Below, one piece after another: positions 17,047 to 25,491 of a DNA stretch of 64,000 bases (positions are counted from its first letter, which is position 1; every line of letters starts with the position of its first letter). Below the pieces are notes generated by a model. That model made no database searches. It was not told the DNA's origin and worked only from the letters and a program-made list of their open reading frames with translations. The position numbers were made by a program, and so were the translations under genes. Source of the stretch: Wohlfahrtiimonas larvae (GTDB lineage: Bacteria; Pseudomonadota; Gammaproteobacteria; Cardiobacteriales; Wohlfahrtiimonadaceae); the NCBI RefSeq assembly GCF_039543665.1, contig NZ_BAABKE010000002.1:62001-126000 (forward strand). The letters are read 5' to 3'.

Positions 17047-18969
17047 TTATTGAGAGAGTTGTTCACGAATGGTTTCAATTTCATCATTATTCAGCAACCA
17101 AGCTTCTTCCATATCAGAAAGTTTTTGGTGAAGTTGATCTTTTTCATCATTCAGTTTTTGAATTTCATCATGTGATTTAGAAACATAAGTATCACTGTCA
17201 CCTAAAATTTCATCCAATTTGGAAATTTTATCTTCGATCTTAGGTATTTCTTTTTCAAATTTTTTCACATCGCGCTCTAATTTCTTCAATTTAGAATTCA
17301 AGTTCTTGCGTTCATTGAAATCTAATTTAGGCGTATGATCAGCAGCAGTTTCTACCGGAGTTGCAGATATTGTAGTTTTTGATGATGTTTTGCCCGAGCG
17401 GCTGTCTGAAACTAAAGCGCGGTAGCTTTCTAAATCACCATCATACAATTCAAAGCGATGATTGCTCACAATGGCAAATTGATCACAGCACATTTCTAGT
17501 AGTGAAGCATCATGGGATACGATCACAACGCCGCCTTCAAATTCTTGCAATGCCATGGCAATCGCTTCGCGCATTTCTAAATCTAAATGGTTTGTGGGTT
17601 CATCAAGTAGCAAGAGGTTTGGCTTTTGATAAACGATCATTGCCAATGCTAAACGTGCTTTTTCACCACCTGAAAAACGCTCGATGCTTTCTAATGCTTT
17701 TTCACCATGGAAATCAAAGCGACCCAAGAAATTACGAATATCTTGTGTGCCAATCAATGGATCTAATGACTGAATGTGCCACATGGGCGATTCAGTGATG
17801 GATAGATATTCTAATTGATGCTGTGCAAAGTAACCAATTTTCAAAAACTCTGAGGCAACATATTCGCCTTTCTCAATATTTAATTCACCTGCAATGGCTT
17901 TGATTAAAGTAGATTTACCTTCGCCATTTTTTCCTAATAAACCTAAGCGGGAATCAGGTGTTAAAGTTAATTCTACTTTTTCTAAAATGGGTTTATTGGG
18001 TTCATAGCCAATGCTGACATTATCAAACGTTAATAATGGATCAGGAATACGATCAGGCTTTAAAAATGAGAAATGGAATTCATTCGTTGCCACAACTGGA
18101 GCAATATCTGCCAATTTAGATAAAGCTTTCACACGGCTTTGAGCTTGTTTCGCTTTGGTAGCTTTTGCGCCAAAACGACGAATAAAATTTTCTAAGTGGG
18201 CTTTAGTTTTCTCATTTTTTTCATACATTGCTTGTTGTAGCGCTAGTTTTTCAGCACGCAAACGTTGGAAATCAGCATAGTTACCTTTATAAAAAGTCGC
18301 TTTCTGATTTTCTAAATGCAAAATATGATTGCAAGTATGATCTAAAAATTCTTTGTCATGGGAAATGATGACTAAAATGCCTTGATAGCTTTTGAGCCAA
18401 TTTTCTAACCAAACAACCGTTTCAAAGTCCAAATGGTTTGTGGGTTCATCCAGTAGTAGAATATCAGAGCGGCACATTAAAGCTTTTGCGATATTTAAAC
18501 GCATGCGCCAACCGCCTGAGAAATGCTTCACGGCTTTAGTAATTTCATGATATTCAAATCCTAAGCCCATTAACAAAGCAGAAGCTTTGCTGTCCGCGCG
18601 ATAACCATCAATGCGATCCAATTCTTGGTGAATACGGCTGATTTCTAGACCATCGTTTTCCTCTAAAGCTTTCTCTTCAGCTTTACGAAGGGCAATTAAT
18701 TCAGCATCGCCTGACAATACATAATCAAATGCTGTTAATTCTGTATTGCTGATTTCTTGCTCAACATGAGCAATTTGTAAATGTGGCTGAATATGCAATG
18801 AACCTTTATCAGATTCATAATTGCCTAAAATCATATTAAATAGGGAAGTTTTGCCTGTACCATTTTTGCCCACTAAGCCCACATGCATTTTGTTATGGAT
18901 TTGAGCTGTAAAGTCTTCAATCAAGACTTTAGTGCCAACGCGAAGAGTAATTTGGTTAAATTCAATCAT
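17047..18969 (-). CDS. yheS: ABC-F family ATPase YheS-like
   Basis: A soluble twin-ATPase protein (640 aa) of the ribosome-associated ABC-F group. The first cassette has Walker A GKNGTGKTS, signature FSGGWRMRL and Walker B LLLDEPTNHLD. The second has GKNGEGKST, FSGGEKARL and LLLDEPTNHLD. Between them is the arginine/lysine-rich linker (RRFGAKATKAKQAQSR), and the C-terminus is a coiled coil, as in E. coli YheS. It begins nine bases after folP and precedes the telA cluster. Confidence 0.93.
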   Translation of the reverse strand: MIEFNQITLRVGTKVLIEDFTAQIHNKMHVGLVGKNGTGKTSLFNMILGNYESDKGSLHIQPHLQIAHVEQEISNTELTAFDYVLSGDAELIALRKAEEKALEENDGLEISRIHQELDRIDGYRADSKASALLMGLGFEYHEITKAVKHFSGGWRMRLNIAKALMCRSDILLLDEPTNHLDFETVVWLENWLKSYQGILVIISHDKEFLDHTCNHILHLENQKATFYKGNYADFQRLRAEKLALQQAMYEKNEKTKAHLENFIRRFGAKATKAKQAQSRVKALSKLADIAPVVATNEFHFSFLKPDRIPDPLLTFDNVSIGYEPNKPILEKVELTLTPDSRLGLLGKNGEGKSTLIKAIAGELNIEKGEYVASEFLKIGYFAQHQLEYLSITESPMWHIQSLDPLIGTQDIRNFLGRFDFHGEKALESIERFSGGEKARLALAMIVYQKPNLLLLDEPTNHLDLEMREAIAMALQEFEGGVVIVSHDASLLEMCCDQFAIVSNHRFELYDGDLESYRALVSDSRSGKTSSKTTISATPVETAADHTPKLDFNERKNLNSKLKKLERDVKKFEKEIPKIEDKISKLDEILGDSDTYVSKSHDEIQKLNDEKDQLHQKLSDMEEAWLLNNDEIETIREQLSQ

Positions 18970-18978
18970 ATTTTAATT

Positions 18979-19806
18979 TTAAATCGATAGTTGTTGCCAT
19001 AATTGGAAAGCTTCATGAGTTGCTTTCACATCATGAACACGGAAAATTTTTGCACCTTTCTGTAAACACCAAAGTGCAGATGCAACATTGCCAATGGTGC
19101 GTTCTTTGGCAACATCAACATGTGTCAAATGGCCAATTAATCGTTTACGAGATAAGCCAATAAAAATAGGGTAAGGCAGAGCTGTCAAACGCTCTAGCTG
19201 TTGTAATAGTTCGATTTGTTCTTCGGTTGTTTTACCAAAGCCAAATCCAGGATCTAATAAAATTCGATCAGGATGAATGTTGTGATCAGATAAATGTTCC
19301 ACTTGATCTAAGAAAAATTGCCCAATGCTATGGGTAATATCATCATGCTTTGTTTCTGTATGCATGTTCTCAATTGGATTATCCAAGTGCATCACAACTA
19401 AACTAACATTGCTATTTTTAACTGCATCAATGGATTTAGGATTGCGAAAGCCATTGATGTCATTGATGATATCTACGCCTAATTCCACCATAACTTTCAT
19501 GGTTTCAGGATGATAAGTATCAATAGAAATGAGTGCTGGTAGATCATGGATTAAAGGCTTTACAACAGGGATTAAGCGTGCGATTTCCTCTTCCGCTGTG
19601 ATTGGGCTAGCTTTCGGGTTAGAAGATTCAGCACCAATATCAATGATCGTTGCGCCTTCTTGTACCATTTGATGTGCATGTTTAATGGCAATTGTTGGAT
19701 CAAAAAAATCACCACCATCAGAAAATGAATTGGGCGTTGCATTCAAAATACCCATGATAATGGGAGCATCTTTGATCAATAATTGCTGTAAAGTTAGTTT
19801 ATTCAT
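18979..19806 (-). CDS. folP: Dihydropteroate synthase
   Basis: Condenses p-aminobenzoate with hydroxymethyl-dihydropterin pyrophosphate in folate synthesis; target of sulfonamides. Family motifs are visible: GILNATPNSFSDGG, GATIIDIGAESSNPKA, DINGF, LLDPGFGFGKT and GLSRKRLIG. I chose the ATG at 19806 (275 aa). A TTG at 19824 would lie inside a strong terminator hairpin. No good Shine-Dalgarno is seen, and only 11 bases separate the hairpin from the start, which makes its expression unusual. Confidence 0.94.
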   Translation of the reverse strand: MNKLTLQQLLIKDAPIIMGILNATPNSFSDGGDFFDPTIAIKHAHQMVQEGATIIDIGAESSNPKASPITAEEEIARLIPVVKPLIHDLPALISIDTYHPETMKVMVELGVDIINDINGFRNPKSIDAVKNSNVSLVVMHLDNPIENMHTETKHDDITHSIGQFFLDQVEHLSDHNIHPDRILLDPGFGFGKTTEEQIELLQQLERLTALPYPIFIGLSRKRLIGHLTHVDVAKERTIGNVASALWCLQKGAKIFRVHDVKATHEAFQLWQQLSI

Positions 19807-19813
19807 AATCTTT

Positions 19814-19854
19814 AAAAAGAACAACCTTCTATGAATTTCATAGAAGGTTGTTCT
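19814..19854 (-). terminator. Long perfect-hairpin terminator between hemY and folP
   Basis: An 18-bp perfect inverted repeat (19818-19835 with 19837-19854) with a one-base centre is followed, on the reverse strand, by five T. It lies 16 bases past the hemY stop and ends just before the folP start codon. Confidence 0.88.
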
Positions 19855-19870
19855 ACATCCATATTAATTA

Positions 19871-21181
19871 TTACTTAGTTTGTTCATCTGCATTGGTAAC
19901 AGATTCTGGTAAAGCTTCATGAGCATGATCCATCACCTCACCTTCCACTTGCAATAATTCAGCAGATGGTTTTGCATAAGACAATTTACCTGCTTCTTTA
20001 AATGCCAAGGCTGATTTTTCAAATTCACCTTTTTCTAACAGAATTTCAGCTAGTAAATGGTGGATTTCAGGAATCTGATTATCAATTTGTAATGCTTTTT
20101 GTAAATACTCTAATGCATCTTCCATGCGTTTAGTTTGATAGTATAAACGAGCCACTGCTAGGGCAGCATAAGCGCTTTCAGGATGTTGATTTGCAAATCC
20201 TTTAGCTGTCTTGATATAACTATTGAAATCACCTTTATATAAATGACCATAAGCAGTGATGACTAAATCATTCCAATCTTTTTTGAGCGATGAGCGTAAT
20301 GCTTCTTCAGCATTAGAAACTTCACCTGCATATAGTAATTTTTCTGCATAATTCACAACAACACTAGGTACAACTTTGATATTGCTAGGAATATGTGACC
20401 ATAAGGCTTTTAACTCATGACCTTCATGCTTAGCACCAATATGATCAATCAGAGTGACATATAATTCAGGCTCAATTTCTAAACGTTCATCTTTAGGTAA
20501 TGACTTATGAAGCTGCGGCATTATTTTTAATAATTCATCATAAAGGCCAAGCTTTTCATATGATTTTGCAAGTGCTGTCAATACGCGGTAATGATCACCT
20601 TTCTCTTTGCGGGTACGCTCTAAAACTGTACGAGCTTTCTCATGTTCTCCCCATTGGTTTAATAGCTCGCCCATCATAATGCCAGAGTGTAAACGATTAT
20701 GGTGGTCTGTTGCTGTTTCAACTGCTCGAAGATATTGATCACGGACAGATATTTTACCTTGTATGTGTGCAGCACGGGCAGCACCAATATAGCTGAAGCT
20801 TGGGTTTGCACTATTTTTAACTGCAGATAAATGTAAAGCTTCTGCTAACTCAGGTTTGTTTTCTAACAAAGCAAGTTCAGCGCGTGCAACTTTGCGGCTT
20901 GCACTTTTTTCGCTACGGGCTTCTGCTGAGCGTTTTAAAAATTGTGGTAGGCCAATGACTTTAAATAAGAAACGTAAAATAGTATAAGCGACAACAAAAA
21001 ATAGGATACCACCAAAGATAAAGCCAGAAAGCGTCATCATTAATGTGAAACTCTTTTGTGTCAGAATATTTTGGCCAGTGACGATGACCATACCGGGATC
21101 ATCTTTGACTAAAAAATATAAAAATAATGGGATGGCAAATAGTAATAGGAAGTAGCCAGATGCCTTGAAAAATCGAATCAT
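19871..21181 (-). CDS. hemY: HemY-like TPR membrane protein of the heme cluster
   Basis: Protein of 436 aa with two N-terminal transmembrane helices (about residues 8-25 and 44-70) and a long run of TPR-like helices. This is the enterobacterial-type HemY encoded downstream of hemC-hemD-hemX; its exact role in heme synthesis is unresolved. It is unrelated to Bacillus HemY oxidase. The start overlaps the hemDX stop by four bases, so it is translationally coupled. Confidence 0.9.
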   Translation of the reverse strand: MIRFFKASGYFLLLFAIPLFLYFLVKDDPGMVIVTGQNILTQKSFTLMMTLSGFIFGGILFFVVAYTILRFLFKVIGLPQFLKRSAEARSEKSASRKVARAELALLENKPELAEALHLSAVKNSANPSFSYIGAARAAHIQGKISVRDQYLRAVETATDHHNRLHSGIMMGELLNQWGEHEKARTVLERTRKEKGDHYRVLTALAKSYEKLGLYDELLKIMPQLHKSLPKDERLEIEPELYVTLIDHIGAKHEGHELKALWSHIPSNIKVVPSVVVNYAEKLLYAGEVSNAEEALRSSLKKDWNDLVITAYGHLYKGDFNSYIKTAKGFANQHPESAYAALAVARLYYQTKRMEDALEYLQKALQIDNQIPEIHHLLAEILLEKGEFEKSALAFKEAGKLSYAKPSAELLQVEGEVMDHAHEALPESVTNADEQTK

Positions 21182-23445
21182 AATCCTTCTCCTCTATAAT
21201 TCAACATAGATGCATCGAAAGATTTGAGGATAGGAGTGATATCTAATGTTTCATGTGTAAGATTTACATTCAAGAGCTCATTGATGGCAGATAATACTTG
21301 GTGATACTTATCATCGTTAGGACTGAAGTAGTTAGTGAGTAACGAGCGTGCAACTTTCAAAGATTCTTGATATGTTTGCGTTTGATTTTGTAACAATGCC
21401 AAACGTGCTGTTGTTAACTGTAACTGAAGATTTTGTTTCAGTAATGCTTCATCTGTGATGGACATCAATTCAGGGGCAGCTGTGCGCTCTTGTGTGACAA
21501 CAAAGACTGGCTTAATTTTATCGACAGCTTTTTGATACCAAGGCTTAGCATTAGGATCATTCGATGATAATTCCTTGCTGTTGAGTTCCGTTTGGAAAGT
21601 GTTGCGTAATTCACCTAGGATATCATCTGATTTTGTATCAATGGATGGGATGATTTCAGCAATATTCTGAATACGAGCTGCATAACTTTCACGATCAATT
21701 GTTTTTAAATCTTTCAATTTAACAATTTCACTTTGGATTAGATTTGTAGTTTCACTAAATTTAGCATTAGCAGTGATCATTAGTCTTTCGCTTGCTTCAC
21801 TGAGAATTTTGGTTGCTGCAGTTGGATCATCTTCAAACATTAATTTAAAATTAGCTAATCTCAGTAGATATTTGGCTTGGCTTAAGTTAAGCAGGTCAAT
21901 ATCTGTTGCAGCAGCTAAACGAGATTCTAAGGTGTTTAATGATGCAATCTTGCTATTAATTTCCACTAATTGTGAGGTCAGGCGATTTTGTGTTTTAACC
22001 GCATCATTTTGTAGATCATTAGCAGTTTTCCCAATTTGATTAATAGATTGATCCAAACCAGTGATGAGTTTTTCAAATTCATTTAAATGATCTTTCAGTT
22101 GGTTATAACGTGTTAAAGATGTGCCATTGTCCGCTTGTAAATTAGTGATGGCTGAATCCAATGTTGACAGGCGCTGCTGTAGGGCTTGAATATTTTGTTG
22201 ATGCTGTGATTGTGCATCCGCTAGATTTGTGAAATCAGAAGATTGCCCACGTTCAGTTTCAACAGTTGTTTTTAAACTCTTTAAAGATTGCGTTAGAGCA
22301 TCAATTTCTTGTTTTTGCTGAGAAATTTGTGTTTCCAAAGCGCGTTTTATATCTTGAGCATTGACACTTTCCTGTGATGATTGTAGGAAAGAGAATGCAC
22401 CAACGCCTATTCCTAAAATGCCCAATGCGATCGCAATATAGGAGAGAGAATGATTGTTTTTTTTCGGTGCCATCATGGGTTGTCTAGCTGTATTTTGTTC
22501 AGATTCAGCTTTGGGTTCAGTTGGAATGGTTGGCGATGATTCTTCAAGCGTCTCTGGATGATCTTTGTCGTTCATTTGGGTCATGGATGAATCCTCAGTA
22601 ATTGAATCTGTGGTGGATAAGGATAAGGTTGGCACTACTTCTACGAGTTTTTGCCATAGATCTTTACTTACAGCTGAGTCAGCAATAAAAATATTTTGAT
22701 AGTCTAATGATCTAACATATTGTGCTAAGCGTTCGCTAGCAACAATTAATGTTTGATTAAAATTAGGTTCTAAAGCTGTTAATGCATGATGGTAGGCTTC
22801 AAAAGCTTCTTGACTAGAAACTAGCGTAATGATTGCGTGTGATTGACTATATTGCACAACTTCTGTGACATTGATATTTTTTGCCTGAACACGACGATAT
22901 ACATCAATGTAATGTGCATCAGCACCCATTTCTTTGAGAGCATTTTCTAATAATCGTCTACCACCTTCACCACTAAAGATAGAAATTTTTTGATTAGATA
23001 AAGAATGTTGTCTTAAAGTTTCCAGTAATGTTTCTGTTGTATAGGGTTTTTCACCTTGAATGATATCAGCAGTTGTGAGTTGTTGTAATAATTTAGTTGT
23101 TCCTGAACCTATAGAAATGCATGTTTTATTTAGGCTGAAGTCTAAGCCTAACTTTTGTGCATATTCAACTGCATTCGGGCTTGTAAATGCCCAATAATCT
23201 GCATGTGCTGCTAATTCAGAACATTCTATTTTAGCTGTTTCAATATCTATTGGATCATGTATTTCTAAGCATGGTATAGAGAAAGCCACGCCATTATTGC
23301 GTTGAATAGATTGAATCAGAAAAGATGATTGCTCTTTGGGGCGCGTGATCACAACACCAATTTTTTGAAAATCTATGGTGTTGTTAGTATCTTTCATCAT
23401 GTGTTTTGAATTGCCATTGTGATATTTTTTAGACTTTTTCGCCAT
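21178..23445 (-). CDS. hemD: HemD-HemX fusion: uroporphyrinogen-III synthase joined to HemX
   Basis: A 755-aa fusion. Residues about 25-270 are a uroporphyrinogen-III synthase (GVVITRPKEQSS, WAFTSPNAVEYA, FSGEGGRRLLE, ALVSSQEAFE-like), which closes and inverts the tetrapyrrole ring. After an acidic linker comes one transmembrane helix (about residues 335-355) and a HemX coiled-coil domain rich in Gln and Leu. The ATG at 23445 has AAGGAG five bases upstream, so the 17-base overlap with hemC is real. In E. coli hemD and hemX are separate genes. Confidence 0.9.
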   Translation of the reverse strand: MAKKSKKYHNGNSKHMMKDTNNTIDFQKIGVVITRPKEQSSFLIQSIQRNNGVAFSIPCLEIHDPIDIETAKIECSELAAHADYWAFTSPNAVEYAQKLGLDFSLNKTCISIGSGTTKLLQQLTTADIIQGEKPYTTETLLETLRQHSLSNQKISIFSGEGGRRLLENALKEMGADAHYIDVYRRVQAKNINVTEVVQYSQSHAIITLVSSQEAFEAYHHALTALEPNFNQTLIVASERLAQYVRSLDYQNIFIADSAVSKDLWQKLVEVVPTLSLSTTDSITEDSSMTQMNDKDHPETLEESSPTIPTEPKAESEQNTARQPMMAPKKNNHSLSYIAIALGILGIGVGAFSFLQSSQESVNAQDIKRALETQISQQKQEIDALTQSLKSLKTTVETERGQSSDFTNLADAQSQHQQNIQALQQRLSTLDSAITNLQADNGTSLTRYNQLKDHLNEFEKLITGLDQSINQIGKTANDLQNDAVKTQNRLTSQLVEINSKIASLNTLESRLAAATDIDLLNLSQAKYLLRLANFKLMFEDDPTAATKILSEASERLMITANAKFSETTNLIQSEIVKLKDLKTIDRESYAARIQNIAEIIPSIDTKSDDILGELRNTFQTELNSKELSSNDPNAKPWYQKAVDKIKPVFVVTQERTAAPELMSITDEALLKQNLQLQLTTARLALLQNQTQTYQESLKVARSLLTNYFSPNDDKYHQVLSAINELLNVNLTHETLDITPILKSFDASMLNYRGEGL

Positions 23446-24370
23446 AAATACTCCTTAAAAAGGCATCAGCCCCTTTATTAAGCAAATCTTGTGCAAGTCT
23501 TTGTCCAATATTTTGTGCCTCTAATGGATCTCCAATAATTTCAGCAAATAAAATCTCATTGGTTTCGATATTGCCAACAAGACCGCGCATCCATAATCCT
23601 TGCTCTGTTAATTCTGCATAGCCCGCGATGGGTGCTTGGCAACCACCATTTAATGTTGCGTTGAAAGCACGTTCTGCTGATACGCGAATTGCGGTTGCTT
23701 CATCATTTAAGGATGCAATAATTTTACGTACTTCATCATTGTTGCGATGACATTCGATGCCTATAGCACCTTGTCCTACTGCAGGTAATGAAATGTCTTG
23801 AGAGATCTCTTCTGAAATTCTATGGTCAAAACCTAATCGTTTTAATCCTGCTGTTGCTAAAATGATGGCATCAAATTCACCAGCATCCAATTTTGCTAAA
23901 CGTGTATTAACATTGCCACGCAAATCTTTCAGTTGTAAATCAGGGCGAATAGCCATTAACTGTACACGTCGGCGTAATGAGCAAGAACCCACGACAGCAT
24001 TTTGAGGCAATGTTTTAATTGTATAGTTGTGATTGCTGACTAGAGCATCGCGAGGATCTTCTCGATCCATTACAACAGGAACAATAAGATCTTCTGGTAG
24101 CTCTTTTGCCATTGGCACATCTTTCATGGAGTGAACAGCAATGTCCGCACGACCATCTAAGATTGCAACTTCTAATTCTTTAATGAATAAACCTTTGCCA
24201 CCAATTTTGCTTAAAGGGGAGGAGAGTAATTGATCTCCCTTAGTGGTCATCCCTAGTAGTTTAACTTCTAAGTCGGGATAAAATTCAAGAATTTTACTTT
24301 TCACATGTTCAGCCTGCCATAAAGCAAGTGGGCTTTCTCGAGTTGCAATCGTTAAGGTTTTTAGGGACAT
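23429..24370 (-). CDS. hemC: Hydroxymethylbilane synthase (porphobilinogen deaminase)
   Basis: Polymerises four porphobilinogens into hydroxymethylbilane. The dipyrromethane cofactor attaches to Cys244 in NGGCQAPIAGYA. Other hallmarks are TRESPLALWQA, HSMKDVP and GSCSLRRRVQL. Length 313 aa is typical. It is the first gene of the reverse-strand heme operon hemC-hemDX-hemY and is transcribed divergently from the small lipoprotein gene. Confidence 0.97.
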   Translation of the reverse strand: MSLKTLTIATRESPLALWQAEHVKSKILEFYPDLEVKLLGMTTKGDQLLSSPLSKIGGKGLFIKELEVAILDGRADIAVHSMKDVPMAKELPEDLIVPVVMDREDPRDALVSNHNYTIKTLPQNAVVGSCSLRRRVQLMAIRPDLQLKDLRGNVNTRLAKLDAGEFDAIILATAGLKRLGFDHRISEEISQDISLPAVGQGAIGIECHRNNDEVRKIIASLNDEATAIRVSAERAFNATLNGGCQAPIAGYAELTEQGLWMRGLVGNIETNEILFAEIIGDPLEAQNIGQRLAQDLLNKGADAFLRSIYGEKV

Positions 24371-24490
24371 CTCACATTCTCTTCATATAAAAATTGTATA
24401 ACCCGAATAGGATACAATAATTAGAGCAAAACTTATAGCCTTGGTTGTATAATGACTGCATATATTAATGACTTTGGATGGATTGAAATC

Positions 24491-24679
24491 ATGAGAAGTT
24501 GTACTGGATTTATTTTATGGATATTTACCATTGTGGTCATGGTAGGTTGCAGTTCCTCATCTGTGGTTGGAGAAGCAGAAATGTCTCGTGGTGAAAAAAG
24601 TAGTCGAGTGGGAATATCTAACATGGGTGAAGGGCCAGAGGTTTATGGCAGTATTCGCATGGGTGGATCGTTTAGATAA
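24491..24679 (+). CDS. Small putative lipoprotein
   Basis: A 62-aa product starting at the ATG at 24491. It has a hydrophobic signal (FILWIFTIVVMVGC) whose MVGC could serve as a lipobox, followed by a Ser/Gly-rich, positively charged tail. I recognise no family. It ends 17 bases before cmk. The longer in-frame start at 24452 adds a non-signal N-terminus and is less likely. Confidence 0.5.
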   Translation: MRSCTGFILWIFTIVVMVGCSSSSVVGEAEMSRGEKSSRVGISNMGEGPEVYGSIRMGGSFR

Positions 24680-24696
24680 TTATTAAGGAGTTATGA

Positions 24697-25377
24697 ATGT
24701 TTGTTCCAATCGTAACGATTGATGGACCTGGCGGTGTGGGTAAAGGTACGCTTGCATTGAAATTATCTCAAAAATTAGGATGGCACTTGTTGGATTCAGG
24801 TGCCATTTATAGGGCGTATGCAATTTTTGCGCTCAGCAGGCAATTGGATTTAGAAAATAGTGATGGTTTAATGAAGTATACACCTGATTTTCAGATGGAA
24901 ACAAAACCAACTGAAAAAGGTGTTGAAGTATTTGTCTGTGGGGAAAATGTGACACACCAATTACGCTTGGAGTTAACAGGGCAAAGCGCGTCAATTATTG
25001 CCAAGCATCCTGACGTTCGTGAGGCTTTATTTCATTATCAGCGTGATTGTGCTGTTGCGCCGGGCCTAATTGCAGATGGTAGAGATATGGGGACAGTCGT
25101 TTTTCCAGAAGCGCCGTTAAAAATATTTTTAACTGCCAGTGCTGAGGTTCGAGCAGAAAGGCGTTATAAAGAGTTGATTAATGCGGGGGAATCTGTTAGT
25201 ATTTTTCAGATTTTGAGTGAGATACAAGCGAGAGATGACCGAGATCAAAATCGTTCTGTTTCTCCGCTAGTAGCGGCTCAGGACGCTATAATTATTGATA
25301 CATCTGACTGTACGCGAGATGAGGTTTTTAATCAAGTTTGGCAATTAGTCATAGATAGAAATTTAATTAAAGCATGA
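24697..25377 (+). CDS. cmk: Cytidylate kinase
   Basis: Phosphorylates CMP and dCMP. The P-loop is DGPGGVGKGT near the N-terminus, followed by LLDSGAIYRAYA, the DGRDMGTVVFPEA motif and the lid RDDRDQNR. Length 226 aa is normal. AAGGAG precedes the ATG. Its position before rpsA is the conserved gammaproteobacterial arrangement. Confidence 0.97.
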   Translation: MFVPIVTIDGPGGVGKGTLALKLSQKLGWHLLDSGAIYRAYAIFALSRQLDLENSDGLMKYTPDFQMETKPTEKGVEVFVCGENVTHQLRLELTGQSASIIAKHPDVREALFHYQRDCAVAPGLIADGRDMGTVVFPEAPLKIFLTASAEVRAERRYKELINAGESVSIFQILSEIQARDDRDQNRSVSPLVAAQDAIIIDTSDCTRDEVFNQVWQLVIDRNLIKA

Positions 25378-25383
25378 TTGGTG

Positions 25384-25411
25384 GTAATAACTTGATAGTT
25401 ATTACTTTTTT
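25384..25411 (+). terminator. Terminator between cmk and rpsA
   Basis: An 8-bp stem GTAATAAC/GTTATTAC with a six-base loop is followed by six T. It separates cmk from the highly expressed rpsA. Confidence 0.8.
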
Positions 25412-25491
25412 GTTTTTTCAATTTAACCCGATCAAATTGAATACCGAATTTTAGTAAGTATTTTAAGGCGATCATTTACAGAGTACATATT

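Noticed and set aside
24433..24624. Reverse-strand ORF over the small lipoprotein
   Set aside because: It has no signal sequence, family feature or ribosome-binding site and overlaps the more plausible forward gene.
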